Assembly (NCBI RefSeq): GCF_040451425.1
Contig: NZ_CP144374.1
Coordinates: 1,590,501-1,654,500, forward strand
DNA: 64,000 bases
Direction of reading: 5' to 3'
Source: Thermodesulfovibrio sp. 3462-1
GTDB taxonomy: Bacteria > Nitrospirota > Thermodesulfovibrionia > Thermodesulfovibrionales > Thermodesulfovibrionaceae
Shown here: piece by piece, positions 9,801-20,000 of the stretch
Layout of the letters: each line of letters begins with the position of its first letter
How positions within the stretch are numbered: position 1 is the first letter of the stretch
The notes under the pieces: model-generated
Seen by the model: the letters and a program-made list of their open reading frames with translations, nothing else
What the model was told of the DNA's origin: nothing
Databases searched by the model: none
Program-made: the position numbers and the translations under genes

Positions 9801-10432
9801 TAGCAAACCCCCTTAATTCTAAGCAACTTATCAAGTCCCTCAACAGTAAATATCACCCTGTCAAACATTGCCACATGGTAAGCATTGAGATCTTCTGCCC
9901 TTACTACGCCTACATATGGAATATTCCTTGCTGAAAGAAGTATTTTTTCATCTTTTTCTGGAAGAGCTATAAGAACAGAATGCCCATCCAGTTGCAAATT
10001 CTTTAAAATTTTTACCATATCCCTGGTTTTTATTTTATCAATAGTTAAGTTGTCAAGTAACAAAATCTCATTGTCTTTATATTTCATTGTTAAAGCTTTA
10101 AATAAAGCCGTATCTTTCATTTGTTTTGGAAGCTGAACATAGTAATCCCTTGGCTTAGGACCAAAAACTATTCCACCTTTTCTCCATAAAGGTGATCTTA
10201 TACTACCATGCCTTGCTCTTCCTGTGTGTTTTTGCCTCCATGGCTTTCTTCCTCCACCAGAGACTTCAGCTCTTGTTTTAGTAGAGTGCGTACCCTGTCT
10301 TTGATTTGCCATATAGGCAACTACTGCTGTATGAACAACAGATTCATCTGAAGTATTATTAAAAACAATCTCTGGAACTTCCTTTTTTCCAACTATGTTG
10401 TTATTGATATCTCTTACCTCAATCTCCATCAT
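9800..10432 (-). CDS. rplD: 50S ribosomal protein L4
   Basis: L4 extends a long loop into the exit tunnel and in some bacteria represses the S10 operon. The conserved loop region ([20 protein letters not shown], then ARHGS) is present at about residues 55-80. Two adjacent ATG codons overlap the rplC stop; the first (10430-10432) forms the usual ATGA overlap and gives 210 residues. A further upstream reading of five codons overlaps more of rplC and is less likely. Confidence 0.96.
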   Translation of the reverse strand: MMEIEVRDINNNIVGKKEVPEIVFNNTSDESVVHTAVVAYMANQRQGTHSTKTRAEVSGGGRKPWRQKHTGRARHGSIRSPLWRKGGIVFGPKPRDYYVQLPKQMKDTALFKALTMKYKDNEILLLDNLTIDKIKTRDMVKILKNLQLDGHSVLIALPEKDEKILLSARNIPYVGVVRAEDLNAYHVAMFDRVIFTVEGLDKLLRIKGVC

Positions 10433-11046
10433 GCCTCTACCTTCCATATTTCTAATATTCCGTTTTCACCACCCGGAACAGCACCTTTCACAAGAAGTAA
10501 ATTCTGCTCCGGAATGACATCAACAATTTTTAAATTTTTCACAGTAACTCTTTCATTTCCCATATGACCAGCCATTCTTTTGCCTTTCCATACTCTTGAA
10601 GGAAAAGAACTTGCACCAATAGAGCCAGGAGCCCTGTTAAACATAGAACCATGACTGTCAGGACCACCTGCAAAGTTATGCCTTTTCATAACACCTTGAA
10701 ATCCTTTTCCTTTTGAAATTCCTCTCACACTTACCACATCACCTTTTGAAAATATCTCTACAGTAACTTTATCTCCCACATTAAATCCTGCCATTTTAAA
10801 TTCCTTTAAAACTCTGCAAGGAGGAACTCCTGCTTTTTTAAAAATTCCAAGCAAAGGTTTTGGTATATTTTTCTCTTTCTTTACTTCCTTAAAACCAAGC
10901 TGAACTGCCTCATAACCGTCCTTGTCCTTGCTTCTTACCTGAACAACCCAGCAAGGTCCTGCTTCTATTACAGTTACAGGAACAATCCTGCCTTCTTCAT
11001 CAAATATTTGAGTCATTCCTACTTTTCTACCTAAGATTCCTCTCAT
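10429..11046 (-). CDS. rplC: 50S ribosomal protein L3
   Basis: L3 is an early assembly protein next to the peptidyl-transferase centre. The 205-residue protein has [20 protein letters not shown] at the start and the central W-finger region ([20 protein letters not shown]) with the conserved glutamine site (FQGVMKRH) that PrmB methylates in some bacteria. It overlaps rpsJ by four bases. Confidence 0.97.
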   Translation of the reverse strand: MRGILGRKVGMTQIFDEEGRIVPVTVIEAGPCWVVQVRSKDKDGYEAVQLGFKEVKKEKNIPKPLLGIFKKAGVPPCRVLKEFKMAGFNVGDKVTVEIFSKGDVVSVRGISKGKGFQGVMKRHNFAGGPDSHGSMFNRAPGSIGASSFPSRVWKGKRMAGHMGNERVTVKNLKIVDVIPEQNLLLVKGAVPGGENGILEIWKVEA

Positions 11047-11348
11047 AGCTTTATCTCCACATCTACCCCTGCTGAAAGCTCCAACTTCATAAGAGCTTCC
11101 ACTGTCTCGGGGGTGGGATCATGTATATCTATTAATCTTTTATGCACTCTTATTTCAAATTGTTCTCTTGATTTTTTATCCTGATTCGTTGACCTTAAAA
11201 CCGTGTATCTGCTTATCTTTGTTGGTAAAGGCACAGGACCTGAAATCCTTGCACCTGTCCTCTTTACCGTATCCACTATTTCTTTAACAGACTGATCCAG
11301 AACTCTGTGATCATAAGCTCTTAATTTTATTCTGATCTTTTGGTCCAT
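11043..11348 (-). CDS. rpsJ: 30S ribosomal protein S10
   Basis: A 101-residue S10 with [20 protein letters not shown] at the start and the loop [21 protein letters not shown]10 forms part of the 30S head and doubles as NusE in transcription antitermination. It lies one base after the tuf stop, so S10 and str operons are joined here. Confidence 0.97.
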   Translation of the reverse strand: MDQKIRIKLRAYDHRVLDQSVKEIVDTVKRTGARISGPVPLPTKISRYTVLRSTNQDKKSREQFEIRVHKRLIDIHDPTPETVEALMKLELSAGVDVEIKL

Positions 11349-11349
11349 T

Positions 11350-12549
11350 TTACTCCAGCACCTCTGTAACTACACCTGCACCTACTGTTCTTCCACCTTC
11401 TCTTATGGCAAACCTCAATCCCTCTTCCATTGCTATAGGTGCTATCAACTCTACTGTGAGATTTACGTTGTCACCAGGCATTACCATCTCCACTCCCTCA
11501 GGTAACTTTATCACTCCTGTTACATCTGTGGTCCTGAAATAAAACTGCGGCCTGTATCCATTGAAAAAGGGTGTGTGCCTACCACCTTCTTCCTTCGTCA
11601 ATACATAAACCTCTGCCTTAAATTTAGTATGTGGCGTAATACTCCCTGGCTTAGCCAATACCATCCCACGCTCTACTTCATCCTTGCCTATACCCCTAAG
11701 CAAAACTCCTATGTTGTCACCTGCTCTTCCTTCGTCAAGTATCTTACGAAACATCTCTATCCCTGTGGCTACTGTCTTGCGTGTCTCCCTTAGTCCCACT
11801 ATCTCTACTTCATCTCCTACCTTTATTATCCCTCTTTCTACTCTCCCTGTAACTACTGTCCCACGACCAGAGATGCTAAATACATCCTCTATGGGCATTA
11901 AAAATGGCTTGTCTATCGGTCTCTCAGGCTCAGGAATGTAGTTATCCAACGCATCAAGTAATTCCTGTATGGGTTTATACTCAGGTGCATTCGGATCTCT
12001 ACTGGAACTCTCCAGTGCTTTCAGCGCACTACCCCTCACTACAGGTATCTCATCACCAGGAAATCCATACTTGCTCAGTAGCTCCCTTACTTCAAGTTCT
12101 ACTAAGTCCAACAGTTCAGGATCATCTACCATGTCTGTCTTGTTCATAAATACTACTATGTATGGCACCCCTACTTGCCTGGCAAGCAGTATGTGCTCCC
12201 TGGTCTGCGGCATTGGTCCATCATTTGCAGCTACTACAAGTATTGAACCATCCATCTGTGCCGCTCCAGTTATCATGTTCTTTATATAGTCTGCATGCCC
12301 AGGACAGTCTACATGCGCATAATGACGCTTTTCTGTCTCATATTCTACATGCGCTGTGTTTATCGTTATCCCCCTTGCTTTCTCCTCAGGTGCATTGTCT
12401 ATCTGATCATAACTCCTGTACTGCGCCATCCCCTTGAGCTCCAGATACTTCGTTATCGCTGCTGTCAAAGTGGTCTTGCCATGGTCAATATGCCCAATTG
12501 TCCCTACATTTACATGCGGCTTCTTCCTCTCAAACTTTGCCTTTCCCAT
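11350..12549 (-). CDS. tuf: elongation factor Tu
   Basis: EF-Tu delivers aminoacyl-tRNA to the ribosome. The 399-residue protein has GTPase motifs GHIDHGKT (G1), the switch [18 protein letters not shown] (G3), NKTD (G4) and GSALKAL (G5), then domains II and III. Codon usage is visibly different from its neighbours, with more G/C at third positions, as expected for a very highly expressed gene or one homogenised with a second tuf copy elsewhere. The start follows an AAGGAGGTAATGG ribosome binding region. Confidence 0.98.
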   Translation of the reverse strand: MGKAKFERKKPHVNVGTIGHIDHGKTTLTAAITKYLELKGMAQYRSYDQIDNAPEEKARGITINTAHVEYETEKRHYAHVDCPGHADYIKNMITGAAQMDGSILVVAANDGPMPQTREHILLARQVGVPYIVVFMNKTDMVDDPELLDLVELEVRELLSKYGFPGDEIPVVRGSALKALESSSRDPNAPEYKPIQELLDALDNYIPEPERPIDKPFLMPIEDVFSISGRGTVVTGRVERGIIKVGDEVEIVGLRETRKTVATGIEMFRKILDEGRAGDNIGVLLRGIGKDEVERGMVLAKPGSITPHTKFKAEVYVLTKEEGGRHTPFFNGYRPQFYFRTTDVTGVIKLPEGVEMVMPGDNVNLTVELIAPIAMEEGLRFAIREGGRTVGAGVVTEVLE

Positions 12550-12577
12550 TACCTTCCTCCTTAAAATCTTTAAAACT

Positions 12578-14662
12578 TTATTTGTTATTTCCCTTTATCT
12601 TAGCAATTATCTGCTCTGTAAGATTTTTAGGAACCTCATCATAATGCGAAAACTGCATTGTATATGTGCCTCTACCCTGTGTTTTTGACCTCAAATCAGT
12701 TGCATACCCGAACATTTCTGCCAGAGGAACCATTGCTCTTATAACCTGTGCTTTTCCTCTTTTTTCCATAGACTGAATTTTACCACGTCTTGAATTTAAA
12801 TCTCCTATCACCTCACCCATATAATCTTCTGGAACTACCACTTCTACATCCATAATTGGTTCCAATAAAACAAGTCCAGCTTTTTTACAAGCATCTTTAA
12901 ATGCCATTGAAGCAGCAATTTTAAATGCAAGCTCTGAAGAGTCAACCTCATGATAGGAGCCATCAAAAAGAGTCACCCTTACATCAACAACAGGATATCC
13001 AGCAAGAACTCCTCCCTCCATAGCTTCAACAATACCTTTTTCAACAGCAGGAATGAATTCTCTGGGAATAGTTCCTCCAACAATATTATTCACAAACTCA
13101 AAGCCCTTTCCTCTCTCTAAGGGCTCCACTTCAATCCACACATGTCCATACTGACCACGTCCACCAGTTTGCCTTATAAACTTTCCTTCAGCCTTAGCTG
13201 GCATTTTAATCGTTTCTTTATAGGCAACCTGAGGTTTTCCAACATTTGCTCCAACTTTAAATTCTCGTGTGAGCCTGTCAACAATTATTTCAAGATGAAG
13301 CTCTCCCATTCCAGAAATAATTGTCTGACCAGTTTCTTCATTAAAGCTTACCCTGAAAGAAGGATCTTCCTGAGAAATTTTCTGCAATGAAAGAGATAAT
13401 TTTTCTTGATCTGCTTTTGTTTTTGGTTCTATAGCAACAGAGATAACAGGCTCGGGAAACTCTATGGATTCAAGAACAATAGGATTATTTTCATCGCAAA
13501 GAGTATCTCCTGTTAAAGTATTCTTTAAACCTACGACAGCTGCGATATCTCCTGCACAGATTTCTTTTATTTCTTCTCTTCTATTTGAATGCATTCTAAA
13601 AATTCGTGCAACTCTTTCCTTTATATTTCTTGTGGAATTGTATACATAGCTACCAGATGTTAAAACTCCTGAGTAAACACGCACATAAGTAAGACTACCC
13701 ATGTAAGGGTCTGCCATTATCTTGAATGCAAGAGCTGTCAATGGTTCATCTACACTTGGTTTTCTTGATATTTCTGCCCCATCAAGAGGATTTATTCCTT
13801 TTACAGGAGGAATATCAAGAGGAGAAGGTAAATAATAAACAATTGCATCAAGAAGCATTTGAACTCCCTTATTTTTGAAGGCAGAACCACATAAAACAGG
13901 AGTGAGCTTCATCTGGATTGTTCCTTTTCTTAAGGCAGCCCTTATTTCTTCTGCAGTAATCTCCTCCCCAGAAAGATATTTTTCCATAATTCTGTCATCT
14001 ATGTCACAAAGGGCTTCTATCATTTTTTCTCTATATTTTTTTGCCCCCTCAAGATACTCAGAGGGAATTTCATCTTCTACAAATTTGGCACCGAGAGTTT
14101 CATCGTCGAAATAATAAGCTTTCATTTCAATCAGGTCTATAGGCCCTCTAAAGGTATCTTCTCTGCCAATAGGAATCTGAACAGCAACAGGATTAGCACC
14201 GAGTTTTTCTACCATGCTTTCTATTGACATAAAAAAATCTGCTCCTATTTTATCCATCTTATTCATAAAAGCAATTCTCGGCACTTTATATTTATCAGCC
14301 TGTCTCCAAACAGTCTCACTCTGAGGCTCCACTCCTGCTGAAGCATCAAAAACAGCAATAGCTCCATCAAGCACTCTTAAAGATCTCTCTACTTCAATTG
14401 TAAAGTCCACATGTCCAGGAGTGTCTATTATGTTGATTTTGTGATCTTTCCACATACAGCTTGTAGATGCTGCAGTAATAGTTATTCCACGCTCCTGTTC
14501 CTGAGGCATCCAGTCCATTACTGCTGTGCCTTCGTGGACCTCGCCTATTTTATATGTAACGCCGGTATAATACAGAATTCGCTCAGTAGTAGTTGTTTTA
14601 CCAGCGTCAATATGAGCCATAATACCAATATTTCTCGTCTTCTCAAGTGGGAATCTTTCCAT
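12578..14662 (-). CDS. fusA: elongation factor G
   Basis: EF-G is the GTPase that drives translocation and, with RRF, ribosome recycling. The 694-residue protein has G1 [16 protein letters not shown]3 DTPGHVDF and G4 NKMDK, followed by domains II-V, including domain IV ([15 protein letters not shown]) that reaches into the decoding site. Its length and canonical motifs indicate the primary fusA rather than a paralogue. It lies between rpsG and tuf, the standard str order. Confidence 0.97.
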   Translation of the reverse strand: MERFPLEKTRNIGIMAHIDAGKTTTTERILYYTGVTYKIGEVHEGTAVMDWMPQEQERGITITAASTSCMWKDHKINIIDTPGHVDFTIEVERSLRVLDGAIAVFDASAGVEPQSETVWRQADKYKVPRIAFMNKMDKIGADFFMSIESMVEKLGANPVAVQIPIGREDTFRGPIDLIEMKAYYFDDETLGAKFVEDEIPSEYLEGAKKYREKMIEALCDIDDRIMEKYLSGEEITAEEIRAALRKGTIQMKLTPVLCGSAFKNKGVQMLLDAIVYYLPSPLDIPPVKGINPLDGAEISRKPSVDEPLTALAFKIMADPYMGSLTYVRVYSGVLTSGSYVYNSTRNIKERVARIFRMHSNRREEIKEICAGDIAAVVGLKNTLTGDTLCDENNPIVLESIEFPEPVISVAIEPKTKADQEKLSLSLQKISQEDPSFRVSFNEETGQTIISGMGELHLEIIVDRLTREFKVGANVGKPQVAYKETIKMPAKAEGKFIRQTGGRGQYGHVWIEVEPLERGKGFEFVNNIVGGTIPREFIPAVEKGIVEAMEGGVLAGYPVVDVRVTLFDGSYHEVDSSELAFKIAASMAFKDACKKAGLVLLEPIMDVEVVVPEDYMGEVIGDLNSRRGKIQSMEKRGKAQVIRAMVPLAEMFGYATDLRSKTQGRGTYTMQFSHYDEVPKNLTEQIIAKIKGNNK

Positions 14663-14676
14663 AATACTCCTCTAAA

Positions 14677-15147
14677 TTACCACCTATAATGCGCAAAGGC
14701 TCTATTGGCTTCTGCCATTTTGTGGGTTTCTTCTTTTTTCTTTATTGAAGCACCTACATTATTGTAGGCATCTAATATTTCTGCAGCAAGTCTTTCTTTC
14801 ATTGTCTTTTCTTTTCTTTGACTTGCATATGTTTTAAGCCATCTTAATGCAAGACTTAATCTTCTGTTGGGTCTTACTTCCATTGGAACCTGATAGGTAG
14901 CACCTCCAACTCTACGAGGCCTTACTTCAAGAACAGGTTTAATATTTTCAATTGCCTGTTTAAACACTCTTAATGGATCCTGACCTGTTTTTTCCCTGAT
15001 AATTTCAAAAGCACCATAGCATATTTTTTCACTTATTGATTTTTTACCATCTTCCATAATTACATTTATCAATTTTGATACAAGTTTACTCTGATATTTT
15101 GGATCAGGTAAAACTTCTCTTTTTGGAACATAACCTCTTCTTGGCAT
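14677..15147 (-). CDS. rpsG: 30S ribosomal protein S7
   Basis: S7 organises the 30S head and the E site. The 156-residue protein starts [20 protein letters not shown] and contains [20 protein letters not shown], both family signatures. It lies 13 bases after rpsL and 14 before fusA. In enterobacteria S7 represses the str operon; whether it does so here cannot be told. Confidence 0.97.
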   Translation of the reverse strand: MPRRGYVPKREVLPDPKYQSKLVSKLINVIMEDGKKSISEKICYGAFEIIREKTGQDPLRVFKQAIENIKPVLEVRPRRVGGATYQVPMEVRPNRRLSLALRWLKTYASQRKEKTMKERLAAEILDAYNNVGASIKKKEETHKMAEANRAFAHYRW

Positions 15148-15160
15148 CTTCTACTCCTGC

Positions 15161-15532
15161 TTATTTTGGTCTTTTAGTTCCATATTTTGAACGACTCTGT
15201 CTTCTATTATTAACACCTGCACAATCCAGCGTTCCTCTTACAATATGATATCTAACACCTGGTAAATCCTTTACTCTACCGCCTCTTACAAGAACTATTG
15301 AATGCTCCTGTAAATTGTGCCCTTCTCCAGGTATATAAGCTATTACCTCAACTCCGTTAGTAAGCCTTACTTTTGCTACTTTTCTTAAAGCAGAATTAGG
15401 CTTTTTTGGAGTTGTTGTATATACCCTTACGCAAACCCCTCTTTTCTGAGGGCATGATTGCAAAGCAGGTGATTTGGTTTTCTTTTCAACCTTCTGCCTG
15501 CCTTTTTTTACTAATTGTGCAATTGTTGGCAC
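15161..15532 (-). CDS. rpsL: 30S ribosomal protein S12
   Basis: S12 lies at the decoding centre. The 123-residue protein starts (GTG) [20 protein letters not shown] and has the streptomycin-related loops [18 protein letters not shown] and [11 protein letters not shown], with the methylthiolation aspartate region ([15 protein letters not shown]). Lysines at the usual resistance positions are wild-type. It is the first gene of the whole superoperon; the promoter lies just upstream. Confidence 0.97.
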   Translation of the reverse strand: MPTIAQLVKKGRQKVEKKTKSPALQSCPQKRGVCVRVYTTTPKKPNSALRKVAKVRLTNGVEVIAYIPGEGHNLQEHSIVLVRGGRVKDLPGVRYHIVRGTLDCAGVNNRRQSRSKYGTKRPK

Positions 15533-15585
15533 CTTTTCACCTCATAATAAAATTACTTTAACAAAACTTTAACATTCGTAGACAA

Positions 15586-15616
15586 GACTTTTTAGTTTAT
15601 CAAAAAATAAAAAGTC
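15586..15616. repeat. inverted repeat over the rpsL promoter
   Basis: Perfect 9-base arms, gacttttta (15586-15594) and taaaaagtc (15608-15616), are separated by 13 bases and extended outward by gaca/tgtc with one bulged base. The repeat covers the spacer and -10 of the promoter and the probable start site. It could be an operator or form a 5' hairpin, but without a U-run it is not a convincing terminator. Confidence 0.6.
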
Positions 15617-15622
15617 TGTCAA
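15594..15622 (-). promoter_or_regulatory. sigma70-type promoter of the ribosomal superoperon
   Basis: On the minus strand TTGACA (15617-15622) is followed after exactly 17 bases by TAAACT (15594-15599), a perfect -35 and a 4/6 -10. It lies about 60 bases upstream of the rpsL start in the only gap of this size in the first 15.5 kb. The promoter core is embedded in an inverted repeat, reported separately. Confidence 0.65.
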
Positions 15623-15703
15623 GTAAGTTAGCAGCAAAATTTGAAATATATAAAAAGTAATTTAACCAATTTCATATAAAAAAAGCAACAAGAATCAATA
15701 ATC

Positions 15704-16048
15704 TTAGTCAGGAGAATTTCTGTGATACTTGCTTTTTCTCTTCCTTATTTTTTCAATTTCTTTCTGTTTTTCTGTAGGAATGCCTAAATATTCTTTTAAT
15801 TTTTCCACAAGCATTCTGCGTGCAAAAAAGCGATTTAATCCCTGGGATCTTTCCTTTGTGCATTTTACCTCAATCCCTGTAGGTTTATGCTTTAAATAAA
15901 CTCCTGTAGAAGCTTTATTTAGCTTCTGTCCTCCATGTCCCGAGCATCTGATAAACTTCTCATCAATATCTGATTCCTTTATTCCCAGCTTTTGCATTTC
16001 ACTTAAAAGCTCTTTTTCTTTCTTTTCAGTTACTGGAAATTTTCCCAT
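15704..16048 (-). CDS. peptide chain release factor-like protein (GGQ domain)
   Basis: A 114-residue protein consisting essentially of the RF-1 catalytic domain: the GGQ motif lies in IRCSGHGGQKLNKAST, followed by VYLKHKPTGIEVKCTKERSQ and a lysine/arginine-rich tail. Such small GGQ proteins (ArfB-, PrfH- or Pth4-like) hydrolyse peptidyl-tRNA on stalled or damaged ribosomes. The ATG at 16046-16048 lies one base after the HAD-gene stop, implying coupled translation; a longer in-frame reading to 16087 overlaps that gene and lacks homology-like sequence. The exact subfamily is uncertain. Confidence 0.8.
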   Translation of the reverse strand: MGKFPVTEKKEKELLSEMQKLGIKESDIDEKFIRCSGHGGQKLNKASTGVYLKHKPTGIEVKCTKERSQGLNRFFARRMLVEKLKEYLGIPTEKQKEIEKIRKRKSKYHRNSPD

Positions 16049-16049
16049 T

Positions 16050-16724
16050 TTAGGAAAGAAGTGGCAAAATTTTATTGATTTCTCCAAGAGTTTTAATAAC
16101 TATGTCTGCCTCTGTCTTTTGTAATGTTTCAAAACTGTAAGGGCCTGTAGCCACAGCTATTACCTTTGCTCCATAGGGCTTTGCACAGGCTACATCTCTT
16201 GGAGTATCGCCAATAACAATACAATGATGGAAATCTAAATAATTATTGAATGTCTTTGAAAATCTCTTAACAGCTATGGGCAAAAGCTTGTTTCTGTCTT
16301 CATGGTCACTTCCAAAAGCACCAGTAGGGAAAAAAGAATTTAAGCCAAAGGGGTCTAACTTAATTCTTGCGCCTTTTTCAAGATTTCCTGTAAGAAGTCC
16401 TATTGGATATTTTAATTCATAATAAATGAGTTTTATAAATTCATCAACCCCTGGTTTCAAATGCTTTGAATTGTTATTGATTTCAATTTTTAGATTTTCA
16501 AGATAACTTTCAATTAAATCATTAACTAACCACGAAGAGGGCTCAATCCCATTAAGCAGAAGTCCTTCTTTTATTATCTGGATATCGGTTTTACCAGCCA
16601 TTTCAAAGTTTTTAAAGGCCTCTTTAATTCCAAGAACCTTTTCAAAAGCTTTATTGAGAGAGCGGGTTCCCGCTCCTCCAGCACTGATTAAAGTTCCATC
16701 AATATCAAAAAGAATTAGCTTCAT
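16050..16724 (-). CDS. HAD-family phosphatase, phosphoglycolate-phosphatase-like
   Basis: The 224-residue protein has the HAD motifs in order: FDIDGTLI at the N-terminus (nucleophile Asp, acid Asp), LLTGN (motif II), a lysine after the cap, and IGDTPRDVACAK (motif IV). The helical cap between motifs I and II places it in subfamily IA with Gph-like enzymes. The substrate cannot be deduced; phosphoglycolate or another small sugar phosphate is plausible. It overlaps aat by 20 bases and precedes the GGQ protein by one base. Confidence 0.85.
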   Translation of the reverse strand: MKLILFDIDGTLISAGGAGTRSLNKAFEKVLGIKEAFKNFEMAGKTDIQIIKEGLLLNGIEPSSWLVNDLIESYLENLKIEINNNSKHLKPGVDEFIKLIYYELKYPIGLLTGNLEKGARIKLDPFGLNSFFPTGAFGSDHEDRNKLLPIAVKRFSKTFNNYLDFHHCIVIGDTPRDVACAKPYGAKVIAVATGPYSFETLQKTEADIVIKTLGEINKILPLLS

Positions 16725-17463
16725 AAATCCTCCGTGAAATTAACTTTTCTTTCAGAAATTTTGCAGTTTTTGATGTAGGCTCTGGCTCTTTATTCCATTC
16801 TATTGAATCTTTTTTCTTTAAAGCTTCATCAAGTAAGACAAGAAAGACTCTTCGTGGTAATTCATAGGCTCCAAGGCTTAATAAATGTCTGTTTGTAATC
16901 TGGCAGTCAATAAAATAAAAACTATTTTTAATCAGATGCTCAACAAGGCAGGCAAGAGCCACCTTTGATGCATCTTTCATAAGTGTAAACATTGACTCAC
17001 CAAAAAAAGCTCTACCAATTGAGACTCCATACAGTCCTCCTACTATTTTACCTTCAAACCAGACTTCCACTGAATGAGCATATCCAAGTTTATGAAGCTT
17101 TATATAAGCCTCCATCATTTCTGGAGTAATCCAGGTTCCTACAGAATCCCTTCTTGGAGCTGTGGCACATCCCTTAATAACAGAGATAAAATTTCTATCA
17201 AAACTAACTTTATAAATGTCTTTTTTCAAACTCTGATAAAGACTTCTTGACATTTTAAAAAGCATGGGAAATATCAGAGGTCTCTGAGGAGGTGACCACC
17301 ACAGAATTGGTTCATTATTGTACCATGGGAATATTCCTGACCTGTAGGCAAGTATAAGTCTTTCAGTGCTAAGATCTCCACCAATTGCAAGTAATCCATC
17401 AGGATCTGCAAATTCTGGATGAGGAAAGAATAATTCATCACGACGAAGCAAATACACCGTCAT
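16705..17463 (-). CDS. aat: leucyl/phenylalanyl-tRNA-protein transferase
   Basis: Aat transfers Leu or Phe from tRNA to proteins with N-terminal Arg or Lys, creating N-degrons for ClpS-ClpAP. The 252-residue protein shows PDGLLAIGGDLSTERLILAY, the active-site region WWSPPQRPLIFP and GGLYGVSIGRAFFGESMF, all diagnostic. It overlaps the end of clpA by 26 bases, placing the enzyme in one transcript with the adaptor and unfoldase it feeds. Confidence 0.95.
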   Translation of the reverse strand: MTVYLLRRDELFFPHPEFADPDGLLAIGGDLSTERLILAYRSGIFPWYNNEPILWWSPPQRPLIFPMLFKMSRSLYQSLKKDIYKVSFDRNFISVIKGCATAPRRDSVGTWITPEMMEAYIKLHKLGYAHSVEVWFEGKIVGGLYGVSIGRAFFGESMFTLMKDASKVALACLVEHLIKNSFYFIDCQITNRHLLSLGAYELPRRVFLVLLDEALKKKDSIEWNKEPEPTSKTAKFLKEKLISRRIYEANSF

Positions 17464-19663
17464 CTATTTCAAAAGAAAGGCTTCCTTCATGTAGAGTTAC
17501 GATAACTTTTCCACCTTGTTTAAGTCTTCCAAATAAGATTTCTTCAACAAGCGGCACTTTTATTTCTCTTTGAATAATTCTTTGAAGGGGTCTTGCTCCA
17601 AATTTTGGATCAAAACCCTTTTGAGCAATCCATTTTCGCGTTTTCTCTGTAATTTCAACGAAAATATTTTTTGATGCAAGCTGTTCATTAAGTTCCTTTA
17701 TAAATTTGTCCACAATCTTTAAAACAATATCTTCAGGTAAAGGATTGAAGGTAACTATTCCATCAAGTCTGTTACGAAATTCAGGGCTAAAAAGTCTTTC
17801 AACTGCTTCTTTACTTTTTCTGAGTTGATCAGAACTTCTATCACCAAAACCAATTACTGGTCTTTCCATTTCTCTTACACCAATGTTTGATGTCATAATA
17901 AGAATGACATTCCTCATATCTGCCTTTCTTCCTGTGTTGTCCGTGAGAGTTCCATAGTCCATTACTTGAAGCAGCACATTAAATATATCTTCATGAGCTT
18001 TTTCTATCTCATCAAGCAAAAGCACGCAGTGAGGATTTTTTCTTATCTGCTCAGTAAGAAGTCCACCCTGTTCAAATCCAATATATCCTGGAGGAGCTCC
18101 AATAAGCTTTGCAACAGAATGTTTCTCCATATATTCAGACATATCAAATCTTATAAAACTAATTCCCAGTATGTTTGCCAGCTGTCTTGCAAGTTCTGTC
18201 TTTCCAACTCCAGTAGGACCGGTAAACAGAAAGCAACCTATTGGTCTCTGAGGCTCTTTAAGACCCGCCTTAGCAAGTTTTATTACTCTTGAAACTACTT
18301 CTATTGCTTCATCCTGCCCAAAAATTACAGATTTTAATCCTGATTCAAGATTTTTAAGTCTGTCAGCCTCACTTGATGTTATCTCCTGAGAAGGTATTCT
18401 TGCTATTTTTGCCACTGTCTGCTCAATTACTTTTTCAGTAACAACAGGATTATCGCTGTGGTAAAGTCTCACAACAGCACCTGCCTCATCAATAACATCA
18501 ATGGCTTTATCTGGTAAAAATCTCTCTGTTATATATTTCGCTGAAAGATGAACTGCTGCACACAGAGCCTCTTCAGTATAGATAACTCCATGATAGTCTT
18601 CATAATGGGATTTAAGTCCTTTAAGAATTTCAATTGTCTCTTCCTCAGAAGGCTCGGAGATGTCTATTTTCTGAAATCTTCTTGAAAGTGCCCTGTCTTT
18701 TTCAAAATAGTTTCTATATTCTTCATAAGTTGTAGCACCAATACAGCGGATTTTCCCTTCAATTAAAACAGGCTTTAAAAGATTTGATGCATCAACAGTG
18801 CTTCCACTTGCAGATCCAGCACCAACAACAGTATGAATCTCGTCTATAAAAAGTATGCAGTCTTTGATTTTATAAAGAGAGTTTATTAAAGTCTTCATCC
18901 TTGCTTCAAAATCTCCCCTATATTTAGTCCCTGCAAGCAATGAACCCATGTCAAGAGCAAAAATTTTAACATCTTTAAGATGCTCTGGAACTTTATCATG
19001 AGCAATCTTTAACGCCAGTCCTTCAACAATTGCTGTTTTTCCAACCCCTGGTTCGCCTACCAGAATTACATTATTTTTTCTTCTCCTGCTTAAAACCTGG
19101 ATAACCCTTTCAAGTTCACTGTCCCTACCAATTATTGGGTCAATTTCTCCTCTTCGTGCCTTTTCAACCAGTTCTATTGTAAAGGTCTTAAGAGGATCTC
19201 CCCGTTTTTCCTCTTTTGTTACAGTTTCTCCAAAGCGTGTCTTAGGACTACCATGAGAAATATAATTCAAAATATCAATTCTTGTAATTCCATATGACTT
19301 AAGAAGGTTTACTGCGTAGGTTTCCTCCTCAAGAAAAAGGGAGGCAAGGAAATCTCCTGCATCAGCTTCTTTTTTTTCTGCACTTTTTATATGATTGAGA
19401 GTTCTTTCCATCACTCTCTGGAAACTCACTGTTGGATATGTCTGACCCTTATTTTTTCTTTTTGGAACCTGTTCTTCAAAAAATCTTTCAATATTTCTTT
19501 TAATCTGTTCAGGATCGCCGCCACAGTTTTTAATTATCTCCATACCAAACTCATCATGAAGAATAGCATAAAGAAGATGTTCAACTGTAAGATATTGATG
19601 GCCTCTCTCAATGGCATCTTCAACAGTGGCTGATATAATAATCTGTAAATCCTTATTGATCAT
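17438..19663 (-). CDS. clpA: ATP-dependent Clp protease ATP-binding subunit ClpA
   Basis: ClpA is the AAA+ unfoldase that feeds substrates to ClpP. The 741-residue protein has a Clp-N domain (about 1-140), a first AAA+ module with Walker A GEPGVGKT and Walker B LFIDEIH, and a second with GPTGVGKT and LLLDEIEKAHEDIFNVLLQV. The ClpP-docking loop carries IGF (VIGFGD) in place of the usual IGL. There is no ClpB-type coiled-coil between the modules. It overlaps clpS by 11 bases. No clpP is in the window. Confidence 0.95.
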   Translation of the reverse strand: MINKDLQIIISATVEDAIERGHQYLTVEHLLYAILHDEFGMEIIKNCGGDPEQIKRNIERFFEEQVPKRKNKGQTYPTVSFQRVMERTLNHIKSAEKKEADAGDFLASLFLEEETYAVNLLKSYGITRIDILNYISHGSPKTRFGETVTKEEKRGDPLKTFTIELVEKARRGEIDPIIGRDSELERVIQVLSRRRKNNVILVGEPGVGKTAIVEGLALKIAHDKVPEHLKDVKIFALDMGSLLAGTKYRGDFEARMKTLINSLYKIKDCILFIDEIHTVVGAGSASGSTVDASNLLKPVLIEGKIRCIGATTYEEYRNYFEKDRALSRRFQKIDISEPSEEETIEILKGLKSHYEDYHGVIYTEEALCAAVHLSAKYITERFLPDKAIDVIDEAGAVVRLYHSDNPVVTEKVIEQTVAKIARIPSQEITSSEADRLKNLESGLKSVIFGQDEAIEVVSRVIKLAKAGLKEPQRPIGCFLFTGPTGVGKTELARQLANILGISFIRFDMSEYMEKHSVAKLIGAPPGYIGFEQGGLLTEQIRKNPHCVLLLDEIEKAHEDIFNVLLQVMDYGTLTDNTGRKADMRNVILIMTSNIGVREMERPVIGFGDRSSDQLRKSKEAVERLFSPEFRNRLDGIVTFNPLPEDIVLKIVDKFIKELNEQLASKNIFVEITEKTRKWIAQKGFDPKFGARPLQRIIQREIKVPLVEEILFGRLKQGGKVIVTLHEGSLSFEIDDGVFASS

Positions 19664-19958
19664 CTCTTTCTATAGTGCATTTTAATGGAAAACCATTAGC
19701 TCTTGCAAGGCTTTCCACCTGAGCCACCTTTGTTTCAGCAATCTCCTTTGGATAAATTCCTGCAAGACCTTTTCCGTGTCTGTGAACATAAAGCATAATT
19801 TGGGTGGCTTCTACTTTTGATTTGTCAAAAATTGTCATTAACACATGAACAACAAAATCCATTGTTGTGTAATCATCATTCAGCAGATAAACTCTGTAAC
19901 GGTCAGGAGCATCAATTGAGATTTCCTCTTGTTCTTCGAGGAAAATTTTTTCTTCCAT
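19653..19958 (-). CDS. clpS: ATP-dependent Clp protease adaptor ClpS
   Basis: ClpS binds N-terminal Leu, Phe, Tyr and Trp and hands N-degron proteins to ClpA. The 101-residue protein has an extended acidic N-terminal tail and the core RYRVYLLNDDYTTMDFVVHV with the Asn-Asp pair that binds the alpha-amino group, and HRHGKGLAG further on. It is the first gene of a clpS-clpA-aat cluster with overlapping reading frames. Confidence 0.95.
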   Translation of the reverse strand: MEEKIFLEEQEEISIDAPDRYRVYLLNDDYTTMDFVVHVLMTIFDKSKVEATQIMLYVHRHGKGLAGIYPKEIAETKVAQVESLARANGFPLKCTIERDDQ

Positions 19959-20000
19959 AATTTTATGATAAAAGAACAGGTATCAAAAGTTCAATAAAAT

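Noticed and set aside
11575-12564. Several long plus-strand frames antisense to tuf
   Set aside because: They mirror the biased codon use of tuf and are typical shadows.
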